Made by a program: the position numbers and the translations under genes. A stretch of DNA of 49,796 nucleotides from Pyronema omphalodes (taxonomy: Eukaryota; Ascomycota; Pezizomycetes; Pezizales; Pyronemataceae): assembly GCA_024516155.1 (NCBI GenBank), contig JAJJXM010000129.1:1-49796 (forward strand), read 5' to 3'. The notes below the pieces were generated by a model, which saw only the letters and a program-made list of their open reading frames with translations, was not told the origin of the DNA and made no database searches. Every line of letters begins with the position of its first letter. Within the stretch, counting starts at the first letter, position 1. Shown in pieces: positions 27,765 to 38,376 of the stretch.

Positions 27765-28404
27765 GCGAGGAGGTGGAGCTCGGGCTAGGCGAGAGGAGTA
27801 GGGTTTGTGCGAAGGACAAGGGGGTAAGTGCGGGATGGAACGAGGAGGGTTTTCTCGGGGTTTGGAATATGGTTTTGCATTGTGTTTTGTTTATGTTTCG
27901 TGTCAGGTTTTGATTATGTTTTGTATTGTGTTTTCCTTATGTTTTGAATTATGTTTTGTTTATGTTTTTGTTAGGTTTCGGGAGTCATGGTGGAGCGAAG
28001 GGTGTCTCATGATGGATGGAATATCTGCGCGACAGATAAGTTTGGAAATCACATGAGCACAGGAACGAAGGTATATAAGGGGACATTTGTATTTCATTAG
28101 TTTAGCACGCAATCAATCATCTATCTACACAATCCTATCTACACACTGAAGTTCTATCATCTAACCGTGACCATAAACCCAGCCCATCCCCACCTACTTA
28201 CCCATTCCGAATACTCCCCTATTCTCCCACCAAGACCAACCCCCGACGATTATACCAAAGGCAACGCTGCAGGGACATCCTGTGTACGAGGTAAGTACTG
28301 CCTGAGCCCGCGACTAACGCACGTAGAAGTCCAGAGCCGAACCTGATTGCATAGCAATCTGACCGTTGTATCGCCTGTCGACTGTGTGTAGCCGGATTCT
28401 GACA
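27658..28404 (+). repeat. 3' LTR of gypsy copy C (747 bp)
   Basis: It begins TGTCACGAACTGC after the polypurine run GGAGGGGGGAGCTAC and ends GGATTCTGACA. It holds the diverged tandem repeat (27870-27975), TATATAAGG (28070-28078), ACGCAATCAA (28108-28117, the predicted 5' end of the transcript) and GGTAAGT...GACTAAC (28289-28318). Confidence 0.92.
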
Positions 28405-30013
28405 GTCCTTGATAAATCGTCGGTAGAAGTTCGCGAAACCAAGGAACTCTTGGACCTTTTTCAGATTGGTTGGTTCCTTCCAATCTCTGACTGTCGCTAC
28501 TTTGGAATCCATCATGCGAGCGCCGTCGCGGCCAATGTTGTACCCCAGGTACTGGACCTCCGCCTTAGCAAACTTACACTTCTCTGGCTTCAGGTGTAAT
28601 TTTTCTTGTTTGAGTCGTTCCAGGATCTTCCGGACATGTGAGGTGTGATCGGGCTTTGTTTCAGGGAATACGAGGATATCATCCAAGTATGCTGTACAAA
28701 ACTGGTCCAGGTATGGTCGCAGTACATCATTGATGAATGCCTGGAAATTAGCAGGCGCGTTGGTGAGCCCAAAGGGCATCACTTTTGACTCGAATAGTCC
28801 GTACCTTGTGCGGAAGGCCGTTTTCCATTCTTTGCCTTCTGCCATTCTAATCAAGTTATAGGCGCTGCGGACGTCTAGGGTGGTAAAATATTGGGCTTTG
28901 GAAAGATTCATCATCGTTTCCTGTATCAGTGGGAGCGGGTAACGATTCTTTTCGGTCCCTTCATTCAATCTTCGGTAATCCACGCATAGGCGTAAGGATC
29001 CGTCTGATTTCTTCACAAATAATATCGGCGACGCGGCTGATGATTTGGAGCGTTGTATAAAGCCTTTTCCCAAATTTTCGTCTAGCCATGCTTTTAGTGT
29101 CTGTAACTCGTTGCGTGATAACGAGTAAAGGGGACCAAAGGGGGGAACGAATCCCTCTTTCAATGGAATCTTGTGGTCGTAGGGTCGGTGTGGGGGGAGT
29201 TCCTTCGCGTTGACTTCCTTGAACAGGCCGAGGTAGTCATGGTACTCTTCGGGGATCATGTCTTTTAGTTCTTCATCCGTGAGGGGGGGTCTGTCTTCCA
29301 AGGCGACGGTGATTTCGTCCAGCGATAGCGAGAAGACTGTCAGGTGTTCGTCTTCTACCATCTCTTTGAAATCGGAGATGGTTAGACTTGAGATTGCTAT
29401 TGGGGGTTCATCTGGAGGGTCGCGGACGGGTTTTCCAATTCCGGCATGGAGTCTGTGTCGGGCTCGTGGACGACGGGAGGGGGGCCCGGGTCCAGGACCT
29501 CGACACCTGTTGTGCTCACAGGTAATGCGGTGCAGTTCCTTAGGCAGTATTGTGAATCGAAGCTTACAGTGTTGGAACTGAAGCTTATTGTCACGTCGTG
29601 TTTCTTCAACCAGGTGATGCCCAACACCACCGGGGAGTGACCTAACTTGGTGACGAACATGGGGAGGGTTTCCGAGTGACCATTGATGGTACATTCTACT
29701 TGGGCGAGGTGGGTCATTTTTCCTGAGGATATAGGTCGGCCGTCAATGACTTCGACCGTTCGGGCTGTGGGTAGGGGGGTCAGAGGGAGTTTCTGATGGC
29801 GGGCAAAATTGCGATCCACAAAGGCGATGCCAGTGGCGCCGCAGTCAACCAGCGCTACTGTCTTCACGGAGCAGTTACTAGAGAACAAGAAGCAAGAAAG
29901 AACAAGGTGTTTGCATTCTAATTTGCCAGTAAAACTTGCGCCTGATAACAATAGTGTGTCTGCAATAATCTTCCTACCAGCGGCAGAGCCATCTTCCTGC
30001 GGCTGGTTTAGTC
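28405..30013 (-). pseudogene. pol: Pol of copy F: protease and RT, truncated and frameshifted
   Basis: The pol frame follows the slippery site. The protease DCGATG motif is near 29845 and VLGITWL closes the domain; it should cleave Gag-Pol. A frameshift falls near 29420, after which the RT runs without stops: LRLCVDYRRLN, MPFGLTNAPANFQ, AYLDDILVF. It ends at 28405 after FANFYRRFIKD, and the open frame beyond is LTR sequence of copy C. This fragment lacks RNase H and integrase. Confidence 0.88.
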
Positions 30014-30020
30014 TTTTCCC
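29976..30020 (-). promoter_or_regulatory. Predicted -1 frameshift signal, family 1 copy F
   Basis: GGGAAAA (30020-30014), a 6-nt spacer with the gag stop, then ACCAGC (30007-30002) pairing with GCTGGT (29981-29976). It is the same arrangement as in copies A and E. Confidence 0.7.
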
Positions 30021-31374
30021 GAAACATCTTCTTCACTATCCAATAGTTCAACACTTGCGACTTTGACATTAGTCTTAGCGGGGGAAGAGGCTGCCATGTG
30101 GCCCAGGCCACCGCAGTAGAGGCAACGTCCTTCTGAAAGGCGGGTAGCGCGTTCCTGTGCTGATAGCTTCTGACGGGGTCCCTGGGCAGGGGTTTGTTTG
30201 CCAGACGAGGCGGTAGTTGATTGGGTAACGGGGGTAGGGCGGCTTGTGGCGGGGGTGACGGTGGTAGTGGGTTTGACTTGGCCGCGGTAGGTGCGCAGCT
30301 TGCGGAGATTCTCCAGTGCTCACAACTGGGAGTCCTATTTTTGGCACTGTTCGACAAATTCGTGGATTGTAGTGGTGGGAGTTGCGCCAACCAACTTTTC
30401 ATGCAACTCGAGGGATAGGCCGTTCCGTAGAGCGTCCATGGTAGCAGCTTCATCCCAGCCCAATTCTGCACCAGGCGGGAAAGCTCTGCATAATAATCTG
30501 AGAACTCGCGGTTGTTTTGTCGGAGATGTTGTAGTTTGAAACGAGCCGTTGCGCGCTCGTCCGGGTCTCCAAAGGTACGTTGTAGGATTTTAATGACGTC
30601 CTCGACGTCGGTTAGGGCCCAGCTGTTACCATTATCCTTGATATACGGAAGGATCTGATCAAGGGCGCGTCCGCAGAGACGGCCCATGGCATAAGAGATT
30701 CGCTTGTGGGGGGTTGGGAAGCGTAATTCGTCGCTCACCAATTTAATACGAAGCAAGGAAACAAAACGACGGAGGTCCTCCTTGTTGGACCGATCGAAGG
30801 TTGGTGGATCAGATATTTCTTCTCCGGTACCGCGGGTGCCGGGGGAGCCGAGTAACGCGTTGATGAGGTCACGCTGGCGGGTGATCTCCTTTTCGTAGCA
30901 TTGATTTACGTTCGCATCGGCTTGTTCCTCGGGGGTTAGGAGGATTTCTGGCTCTCGGGGGGGGGGGGGGTCTGGGGACTGGCGCGATGATAGCGGGGGC
31001 GGGAACTGCGGCTGTGGCTGTGGCTGGGGCGGGGAGCGCGGCGGCTTGCGGCGCTGTGTCTGGTCCGTTGGGGTAAACCCGCACGGACCGAGTCTGAATA
31101 ACAATGGGGGGAATGGGGGCAGCAGTGGGGGCTTCCGGAGGGCGGGAGGCGACAGGGCTGGAGACTCGGGTGCTGGTGCGGGGGCGGGGATCTCTGTGAG
31201 GTCGTTTAGTACGTAGCCCGCGGGATGATCTTAGGCGTCTAGGATAGATTGAGCGAGCTGCTTGGTGAACGTGACCGGGTCGTGCCCGTCTGGAAACTGG
31301 GTCATGGAAGCATCGTTGACGATTTGCTGCCAATGCCCTTCCTCGATGACTTTAACGTGCATGTTGGTGGGCTC
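30008..31374 (-). pseudogene. gag: Gag of copy F, broken
   Basis: It corresponds to the 450-residue gag of copy E. ATG is at 31374 in the context overlapping the small upstream ORF. TAG near 31234-31232 interrupts after QSILDA, and there are frameshifts in the Pro/Ala linker and in the capsid (near 30470). Recognisable parts are PTPHKRISYAMG, GRALDQILPYIKDNGNSWAL and the knuckle region near 30090-30130. It would have formed the particle. Confidence 0.8.
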
Positions 31375-31594
31375 GGAGGATCGGCTTAAGTCGGATGGTG
31401 TGACGCAGGTACTCCTGGTAAGTATAATCCTGGAGTTCCCAGCGGACCACAAGGTAGCAGTGATCTTCTGCTCTTCGGATGGCTCGTCGGACTGCGCCAG
31501 CGAATCGGTTAGATATTCCGAAGGTCTCGGTTAGTGTATGAGTCTCTAGGGCTTGTGTCAAGGCGTGTGTCCAAGAAGAACCAGTTGGGTTCAT
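31352..31594 (-). CDS. Small ORF upstream of gag, family 1 copy F (80 aa)
   Basis: It is 80 codons from ATG 31594, conserved in length and most residues with 42487-42729 of copy E (NRFAGAVRRAIRRAEDH is identical). Its stop overlaps the gag ATG (ATGCACGTTAA). No domain is recognised. It may be a regulatory leader ORF or the true N-terminal extension of gag in another frame. Confidence 0.5.
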   Translation of the reverse strand: MNPTGSSWTHALTQALETHTLTETFGISNRFAGAVRRAIRRAEDHCYLVVRWELQDYTYQEYLRHTIRLKPILRAHQHAR

Positions 31595-31630
31595 GCGTGT
31601 TGGTTGAATAAATATTTAGATCGAATGTAA

Positions 31631-32163
31631 TGTCCAGGAACTAAGAACGGACGGTTCGAAGAACACACTGAACACTACCGGCAGGGAGGGACTAGGCGGG
31701 TTCCGGGATACGGGAACGGAAGACAAGGACCTGAAGTGGACGACAGACGGACGGCACACGAGACAAGGACAGGGACAAGGACAAGAATGACGTGAGACTT
31801 GAGAGAGGAGTCTTTATTTCAAGGACAAGGGAAAGACACAAGACGTTCGATGGAGAACTCAACGACGGGGAGGCAAGCCTCCTTATGTACAAAGGGCGGC
31901 CAGCACTCTTGCTGGGCCGTCATCCAACATCGCTACATGACAGCTTCCGTTCTCCATCATTTCACCTGCGACGCCACAGCTCTCCAGCTCATGGTACGTC
32001 ATCCATCATCAGTTAGTCCATCGACAACAACGGCACGGCACACACAACAACACAACGACAACACAACACAACACGGCAAGACAACGGCACGACGTCAACA
32101 ACAACAACGACAACGCAATGGTGACGCAACAACACAACGGCTCGTCAGCCGCGTGCCGTGACA
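31631..32163 (-). repeat. 5' LTR of gypsy family 1, copy F (533 bp)
   Basis: On the element strand it begins TGTCACGGC at 32163 and ends CCTGGACA at 31631, the same length as copy A's LTR. A TATA-like TACATAAGG lies about 38 nt before ATCGAACG. U3 is the TGT/GTTG-rich repeat (32030-32130). Confidence 0.9.
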
Positions 32164-32446
32164 CCTGAGTCCTCCCAAACTGACAGTGAATAATAGTCTG
32201 GACGCCTCGGGCCGGGATCCTCGTGAGGTCCTATCGGAAGGTCACGAATGACGTGACGTGGCGTGACACTAAACCACCAAGGTGTTTGAACTAAACCACC
32301 CTCACTCGTTTTCTTGTACCATAGGGGTAACGGCGAACAAGGGACAGATAGCTGACAGAGAACCTGAGCGCTCTCCTCAATTATTCACTCTTGAGTTCAA
32401 TGAAGATAACCTTATAATGACTTCAACGTTAGAAACTCTTAAGCTG
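32164..32446. other. Unassigned remnant, possibly part of another LTR
   Basis: There is no gene. On the minus strand 32268-32164 starts TGTCACGCCACG, like an LTR start, and is then cut by copy F. The preceding bases contain GGTGGTTTAG twice. The rest (32269-32446) is AT-rich with short frames only. I cannot name it. Confidence 0.4.
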
Positions 32447-33442
32447 TGTCAAGCATCAACTTAGAGACTTCTGTGTTTAGAAGTTAAGGAAATAAACAGA
32501 GATTTCAAGGGACAGAGAGATCCAAAGACGGGGACGAAAACGAGGACATAAACAAAGATGGACAAAGTATTTGAATTTGTAAATAAACGAATAACTGTGT
32601 AAGGAGAAAAGAAAAACAAAATAAACAAACAAAGAAACAATCCTCTTATGTCCAATTTTTCTTCCTTACACGCCGAGCCACTATTTGCAGATTTTTGCCG
32701 AAAAAAAACTAAGTGAACAACGCGGTCGCGTCTGCGTGTTCTAGACGCGCTAACGTGTTCAACCAAATTAGCGTGATCGCGTGCACAGCCTCGTCGCGCG
32801 CTGGTTAGCGTATCTCGCGTGCGCGATAGGGTACTTCGCATGCGCGCTAGCGTAACCCTAAGCAAAGTCACACGCGCGCTTCCGTAACCCTAATGGTGCG
32901 CGTGCCTTGGTAACCCTAAACCTAGCTGTGCGCGTGCGGTCACAAACGTAACCCTAGTTCGTGTGCGTGCGGGCGCAACCCTCACCCTAGGCACGTGAAT
33001 GCAGATCAGTTGCGATTCGAACGATGGTGCAATACTGATAAGGTCACATGACTAGATCTTATCTTATCGATAAGATGATCGTGCCCTAACCCTAGTCCCG
33101 TGTGCGCACATTAGTAGACCAGTGCACGTGCATACTGATCTACTAGTGATAAGGGACACATGACCGATCTTATCTTATCTGATAAGATGATCGTTAGACT
33201 GAAGGTGTGGAATTTCCGAACCGGGGATCTGAGCAGACCACTAACCCTGGGAATATGTCACGTGGCCTTTTTGGCAATTAGGGATCTGAGCGTAACCCGA
33301 ATCCGAGGCGAGTGACAAGTGATGATCGATGACCGGGGGATAATAGAAATGAATAAACAAACGAGTGCTGGATAATAAAGCGAATGGTAATAGATGAATG
33401 AATGACGAGGAGGGGGAAGGTAATATTTCTCGAGCCGTGACA
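32447..33442 (-). repeat. Probable 3' LTR of a third gypsy family (H), about 1 kb
   Basis: On the minus strand it starts TGTCACGGCTCGAG at 33442, directly after the polypurine-like AAGAAGGGGGATCC and the end of H integrase. The other end is tentatively the TTGACA at 32447. Contents: two copies of a ~46-bp module with CTTATC/GATAAG palindromes (33037-33082 and 33147-33194), several CGTAACCCTA repeats (32850-33100), CG-rich alternating stretches (32740-32900) and A-rich sequence at 32470-32640. No ORF of interest. Confidence 0.6.
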
Positions 33443-33565
33443 GGATCCCCCTTCTTGGACTGAGCTCCGGCGAAGTAACTTCTAAGATATGTTAGGGAGG
33501 GATCCCGGTTTATCGGGGTACGTTTTATGGAAGACGTCAACGGCTTTACTGTCGGATTGAAGTTT
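33443..33565 (-). pseudogene. pol: Gypsy H: end of integrase chromodomain and polypurine tract
   Basis: Reading minus from 33565 gives the second half of a chromodomain (KAVDVFHKTYPDKPGSL), ending at TAG 33484-33482. The polypurine-like stretch and LTR follow. The first half of the domain is at 40593-40676 beyond the LINE, so the LINE split this domain. Confidence 0.8.
33550..33565. repeat. Target-site duplication of second LINE, left (TGTCGGATTGAAGTTT)
   Basis: A 16-bp exact repeat of 40577-40592. Confidence 0.93.
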
Positions 33566-34374
33566 ATTATTTATTTATTTATTTATTAACTCATACACGC
33601 ATCCAACCGTAAGGTTATGGCGGAATCTACAGTAAATACAAAATTAAGAAACCCGGGTGTTAGGCCAAGCTCTCACTGGGTATGCCCCAGAGCTTGTCGT
33701 TAGGGTGTGGGGTTGTAGACCCCCAAGTCTCGTTGTGCTTTTGTTCGTCAAGCGTCGTCTGTTCCAGGAGCCCTGTACGCTCGGAGGCCACCTCGCCGGG
33801 TCGTTCCCCCATTTCCTCCACCCTTCCCCTCCCTTTTTTAACCGTTTTTCCACCTTTATTTCCTCCACAAAGCAAAAACAAACAAGCAAAAAGAAAAGAA
33901 AAGAAGATATAACTCCCCCGGGTCAACGCCCCCCCATCGCACCTCTCTCCCCTGTGCCACTACCCTACTCTACGTCCCTCCCCTCGCCCTTCAGCCACGC
34001 TCCTCCCTCTCGGCTCGCCAGCCATCCATCGTCCCACTCCGTCCACTTCTCTCCGCGTCACCATCTCGTACTCGCCTCATTCGTGCTCCTCCCGTCCGTC
34101 TCCACCGCGTCTCTCCTCTCCCTCGACTCCTCGCCTCACTTTCATTCCCGTTTCAAAAAGAAAAAAAAAAAAAAAAAAAAACACAATACTCCATTCTCCA
34201 CAACAACCACGCCTCCGCTCTCCCAGTCTCCCGTCTCCACTCTCTCCTCGTCATCGTCCGCTTCCTCCATCTCCCCTCTCCCACGTCTCTCTCTCCGCTC
34301 TCGCCTCCCGCTTCTCCCTCCCTCCGTCCTCCTCCTACTTCTTTTTATTATTATTTTTTTTTTTTTTTTTTTTT
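33566..34374 (-). other. 3' UTR and tail of second LINE
   Basis: No gene. It is closely similar to 15437-16247 but with an expanded pure A-run near 34157-34182 on the plus strand and a longer T-run before ORF2 (about 34350-34376). Confidence 0.8.
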
Positions 34375-37300
34375 TTAATTATTAGAGGTAACCGCGTGCT
34401 CGTCCGTCAGGTCCAGCAGCGTCCCCCAGTCTGTTGTCAGCGTAGCAGATGTGTCCTCCTCAGCGGGGAGTTTACTTAACCTTGCGTGAGCCCACTCCGC
34501 AGTCGCTATCTTGGTCTCTGAGATCATAGCGGACAGTGCTTTGGTTCCGGCGGTGGTATGTAAGATTGTCGGTAGTGTGAGGTGTCGTCGTCGTGGGATT
34601 TTCAGTGTACGTCGCAGTTCGGTCCGTTGGGAAGTGAAGTAGGGGCACGAGAGAATGAGATGTTTGGGGGATTGCGGAGGGTGAAGGGGGCATGAGCACA
34701 AGCGGGAGGGGTATTGGGCGGTGGGGGGATGAGCAAGGCAGTCCAAAAAATAACCGTGTCCGGTTCGCAATCCCAAGATTGCGGTTGATAGTTTGCGTGG
34801 TAGGGCCGTGTAGGCATGGTCGAGGCGTCGACGGTGTGGGGCGTCGTATGTTTTAAGTTTCGGCGCGGAGGAGTACCAGGTCGTCCAGTCTTGGATGTAT
34901 TGATCGTGAATCTGTCGGCGTATCCAGGACAGGGAGACCGGTAGCGAAGAGGGGGGAGTTAGGGTGGTTGCAGTTTTGGCGAGGAGGTCGGCTTGGTCAT
35001 TCCCGGGTATATCGGTATGTCCTGGGACCCAATGTAAGGTGACGGATGTGTCTTTGGAACGGAGGGAGGAGGCGATGTCGTGTATAGCGCGGGCGAGCTC
35101 TTGGCCCGGACCATATGCTGTGCGGGAGGCGCGGAGGATGGCCGCCTGGTTGTCTGTAAAGACGTGTATCCGGCGGCGTCGGAGGTGGTTGTGGGAGATG
35201 ATTTTGTGGCACATCTCGAGGCAGTCGTGAATTGCTCGTAGCTCGGCGTCGAACACTTCCGTGGTCGTGCCCATGGGGATGGATTCGTTGACTTGACGGG
35301 GGAAACCTGAGGTGATGCAGTATCCGGCGCCTGTTTTTCCTTCGAGTTGGGAGCCGTCTGTATAGGCGATAATGTTGGTTTTGTCGTCACTCAGGTCGCG
35401 GATCAGCGAGAGGTCTTCGACGGCGGCTTCGGGTTTGGGGAGGGAGGATATCTTTATTCGTAGGGGTGAGCTTATCCACGGGGTGGGATTTGGGTGTGCC
35501 GTGTCCTCGATTTCGTCGTCTGGTAATATCCACTGACCGACGGAGCGGAGCATGCGAACGAGGCGCGAGGGGGCTTTCTGGGTGGTGTTCCAGGGGTAGT
35601 CATATTCGGACGGGTCACGTATGGAGGTGGGGAAGTGGTTGGGCACGGGGTAGGAGGAAGGGCAGCGTCTAACTACGGGGTGGGAAGGGGGGAGGGAGAG
35701 GAGGCGGAGAGCGTATTTGCGGCTGCGGCGTTGAAGGCGAACTGCGACGGGGGGTATGGCGGCTTCGTTGTGTAGGGCCACTATGGGGGTCGATGTGAAT
35801 GCGTTTAGTATGCGGCGTAGGGCGGAGTTTTGTTGCGTTAGTAGTGTGCTGGCCAGTCCTTTTTGTCCATTCCACCAGATCTCAGAGCCAAAATCCGACC
35901 TAGAGGTTACACACGCTTGATAAAGTGTACGGGTCGCTGAGGGGGACAGACCTGTTTCGTGACGTACCAAACTTCGGAGGGCGTTGAGGGACCTAGCGGC
36001 GGCCGTCAGTCTTATTTTTACATGTTGGGAGAAGGAAAGTTTGCGATCAAAATGTATGCCAATCCACCGTACCACGTCCTTGCTGCCTCCTTGAGTCCCA
36101 GGGGTGACTATGGTGCCGTTAGGTAAGCGCACGTTTGTTGCTTCGCTGTGTTCATCGATTCGCGACTTATGGAAGTGCAGCATCTCCGATTTGGAATCGT
36201 CGAATGCTACCGCGTTTGTCTGCGCCCAGTTGAATGCGGTGCGAGCGGCTGCTTCCAGGGCGCGCGCATTTTGTTCTCTCGTTCGTCCATGGGCCACCAC
36301 GGCAACGTCGTCTATATAGCTAGGGGTCCACAGGGTCGGGTGTTCGGATTGTAAGGCGTCAAAGAGGGGGCGAAGGTATATGAGGAAGAGTATTGGCGAC
36401 GCGGGGGATCCCTGGGGAATGCCGGTTTGAATTGGTCGCTGTGAATCTGTTCTGCCGTCAAATGATAGGGCGGTTGTGCGGTCACTTCAGAATGAGGAAC
36501 ACCACGATATTACCGCCTGTGGGCAGCCGAGTGAGTGCATAGTTGCCAGTAATCTGGCGGAGGAGACGTTATCGAAAGCTCCTCGTACATCTAAAAATAG
36601 GGCAGACTTCACGAAGCGATTTCCCGCGTTAACTTCTACCTCATGCGTCAGTGCCATCGCGGCGTCAATTGCCGAGCGTTTTGGGCGCCCGCCAATCTGG
36701 TCCTTATGCAGGATGTCGTGCGACTCCGCCATAAGGCTGAGCCGGGTCGCCATGAGTTTTTCTAGCACCTTGCCCAAGCAGTTGAGTAAGGCGATCGGGC
36801 GGTATGCCTTTATGGCGCTATAGTCCGGTTTGTTTGGTTTAGGTATCACCACAGTCGTGGCCTCTCGCCAGCTCCGCGGATGATATCCTTTCGTTCCTAA
36901 GGTTGAGTACAGGGCGTTGAAAACTTTGGGGACTGCATCGTACGCCTTCCTAAGGCACGCGAACGTGATGGAGTCCGGGCCGGGGGCTTTCTTGGGGGAG
37001 GATGTTGTGATAGCGGTACGAATTTCTTCGGGGGTGAATGTTTTCCAGGGGAGTTGGGGGTTGGGTCGTGAGGTGCGTGTGGGGGGGGCAGCTGGGGGGG
37101 GAGGGAATAACGCTTGAAAGGCCTCTACCTTACTGTCGAAGTCGACGCATACCTTCTCCATTCCTCCTACCTGTGTCTTGATCGGTGGTGTCAATTGAGC
37201 GCGGCGCGGGTTTGTATATCGGAAGGCCGCCCATATGTCTGGTCCTTCCACCGCGGCTAAGTATTCCTTCCACATGGAGTCCTTTGCATGTCGGACTTTC

Positions 37301-38376
37301 CTGTAGTGGGCGTTTCGAGACTGTTTGTATTCGGCGAGGTGTTGGGGAAGGCGGGTCTGTTTCCATCTCCTCCTGGCCCGGGTCATGTCTTTACGTGTCA
37401 GGCGTACCTCCTCCGTCCACCATCTCTTCGACCGCAGGGTTGGGGTGAGGGTAGGTGTTGATATCGCGGCGGCGGTTTGGATAGAGTCGCGAAGGAGGGC
37501 AGCCCATTCGTCGAGGTTCTCGGCGGAGGGGTTGGCTCGGAGGTGGGACCACCGGGGGTAGGAAGCTTCGGTGAGACGTTGCAATTCTTCGGTGAAGGTC
37601 TCCCAGTCCGTCTTGCGCCAGTTTAGTCGTGTAGTGTCGCCGGCGGTGTTGTGGTGGTCTGGGTGTAAGGAGTTGATTTGGAAACGGATCACCTCGTGGT
37701 CCGATCCCGTGGCAATGCCGTCGTCAATGGCCCAAGAAGAAATTTCCCTTGCCATCGCCGGGGCTGCCAGAGTCAGGTCGAGGACCGAAGAGCCCGATCC
37801 GTCTCGATGGTGGTAAGTAGGAACGTCCGGGACGTTTACCAGTTGCCAGTGATGGTCTTCCATCAGTTCCACCAGCACGTCTGCTCTCGCTGGTCTGCGT
37901 GCGTGGGAGTCCCACAGAGGGTGATGGGCATTGAGGTCCCCTGTGATCACGCAACGGTGGGGGAGAGTGAGGGGGGTAAGGGAGCGGGGGACGGTATATA
38001 ATTTTGTTTGGGGGTCTTTTTCATTATAGATATTTAAGAGGTAAAAGGAGGGAATGAGTGTGGTGCTGACCTCGAGTACCTGGAGGTCAGGATCTCCGCT
38101 GACGTCCGGTCTTGGTGTGACTCGAACATGTGGGTTGAGGCGAGAGATATATGCAGCAGTGCGATTGACTTTGTGGTGGCTGCGGGGGGGAAGTAACAAA
38201 AGGAAATCTGGATGTGTGATTGCGTACCGGGGATCTTTAACGTTAATCTCTTGTACCAGCAATATGTCTATTTTGGATCCTGCTGAGTTCAGCAGTGTTG
38301 TTAGTGCGGTGGCGCTGCGATTCGTGTTATGTGACACGATGCGAAGGGTCGCCGCTGATGAGTTGTATCTATTCAT
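34375..38376 (-). pseudogene. LINE ORF2, second copy, one in-frame stop
   Basis: It is the same 1333-codon enzyme as 16248-20249 (endonuclease, RT with YIDD, RNase H), with many substitutions but no indel. The only break is TGA at 36489-36487, where the first copy has a Leu codon (TTA). This falls in RT before the GIPQGSP and YIDD blocks, so the truncated product would lack the catalytic centre. It starts at the ATGAATAG overlap. Confidence 0.92.

Larger units (their letters stand above)
12916..28404 (+). mobile_element. Gypsy family-2 copy C, interrupted by a LINE and a half-LINE
   Basis: It has the same gene order as copy B on the opposite strand. The 5' LTR is cut down to its last ~110 bp (12916-13026) and the 3' LTR is complete (27658-28404, 747 bp). 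Two later insertions split it: a LINE at 15437-22451 and a half-LINE at 24218-26121, each with a 14-bp target duplication. About 640 bp of integrase is also missing at about 24103. Gag has one stop, the linker one, RT two compensating frameshifts, integrase one stop and one frameshift, and the third ORF one frameshift. It is older than copy B, since its LTR differs clearly from B's. Confidence 0.93.
28405..32163 (-). mobile_element. Gypsy family-1 copy F, truncated in RT
   Basis: On the minus strand it has a 533-bp 5' LTR, leader with a small ORF, gag, protease and RT, up to FYRRFIKD, where it stops abruptly at the end of copy C's LTR. RNase H, integrase and the 3' LTR are missing. Gag and pol have stops and frameshifts. 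Confidence 0.92.

Noticed and set aside
32850..33100. A telomere or subtelomere
   Set aside because: The TAACCCTA blocks are dispersed single copies within an LTR-like sequence, not tandem arrays.
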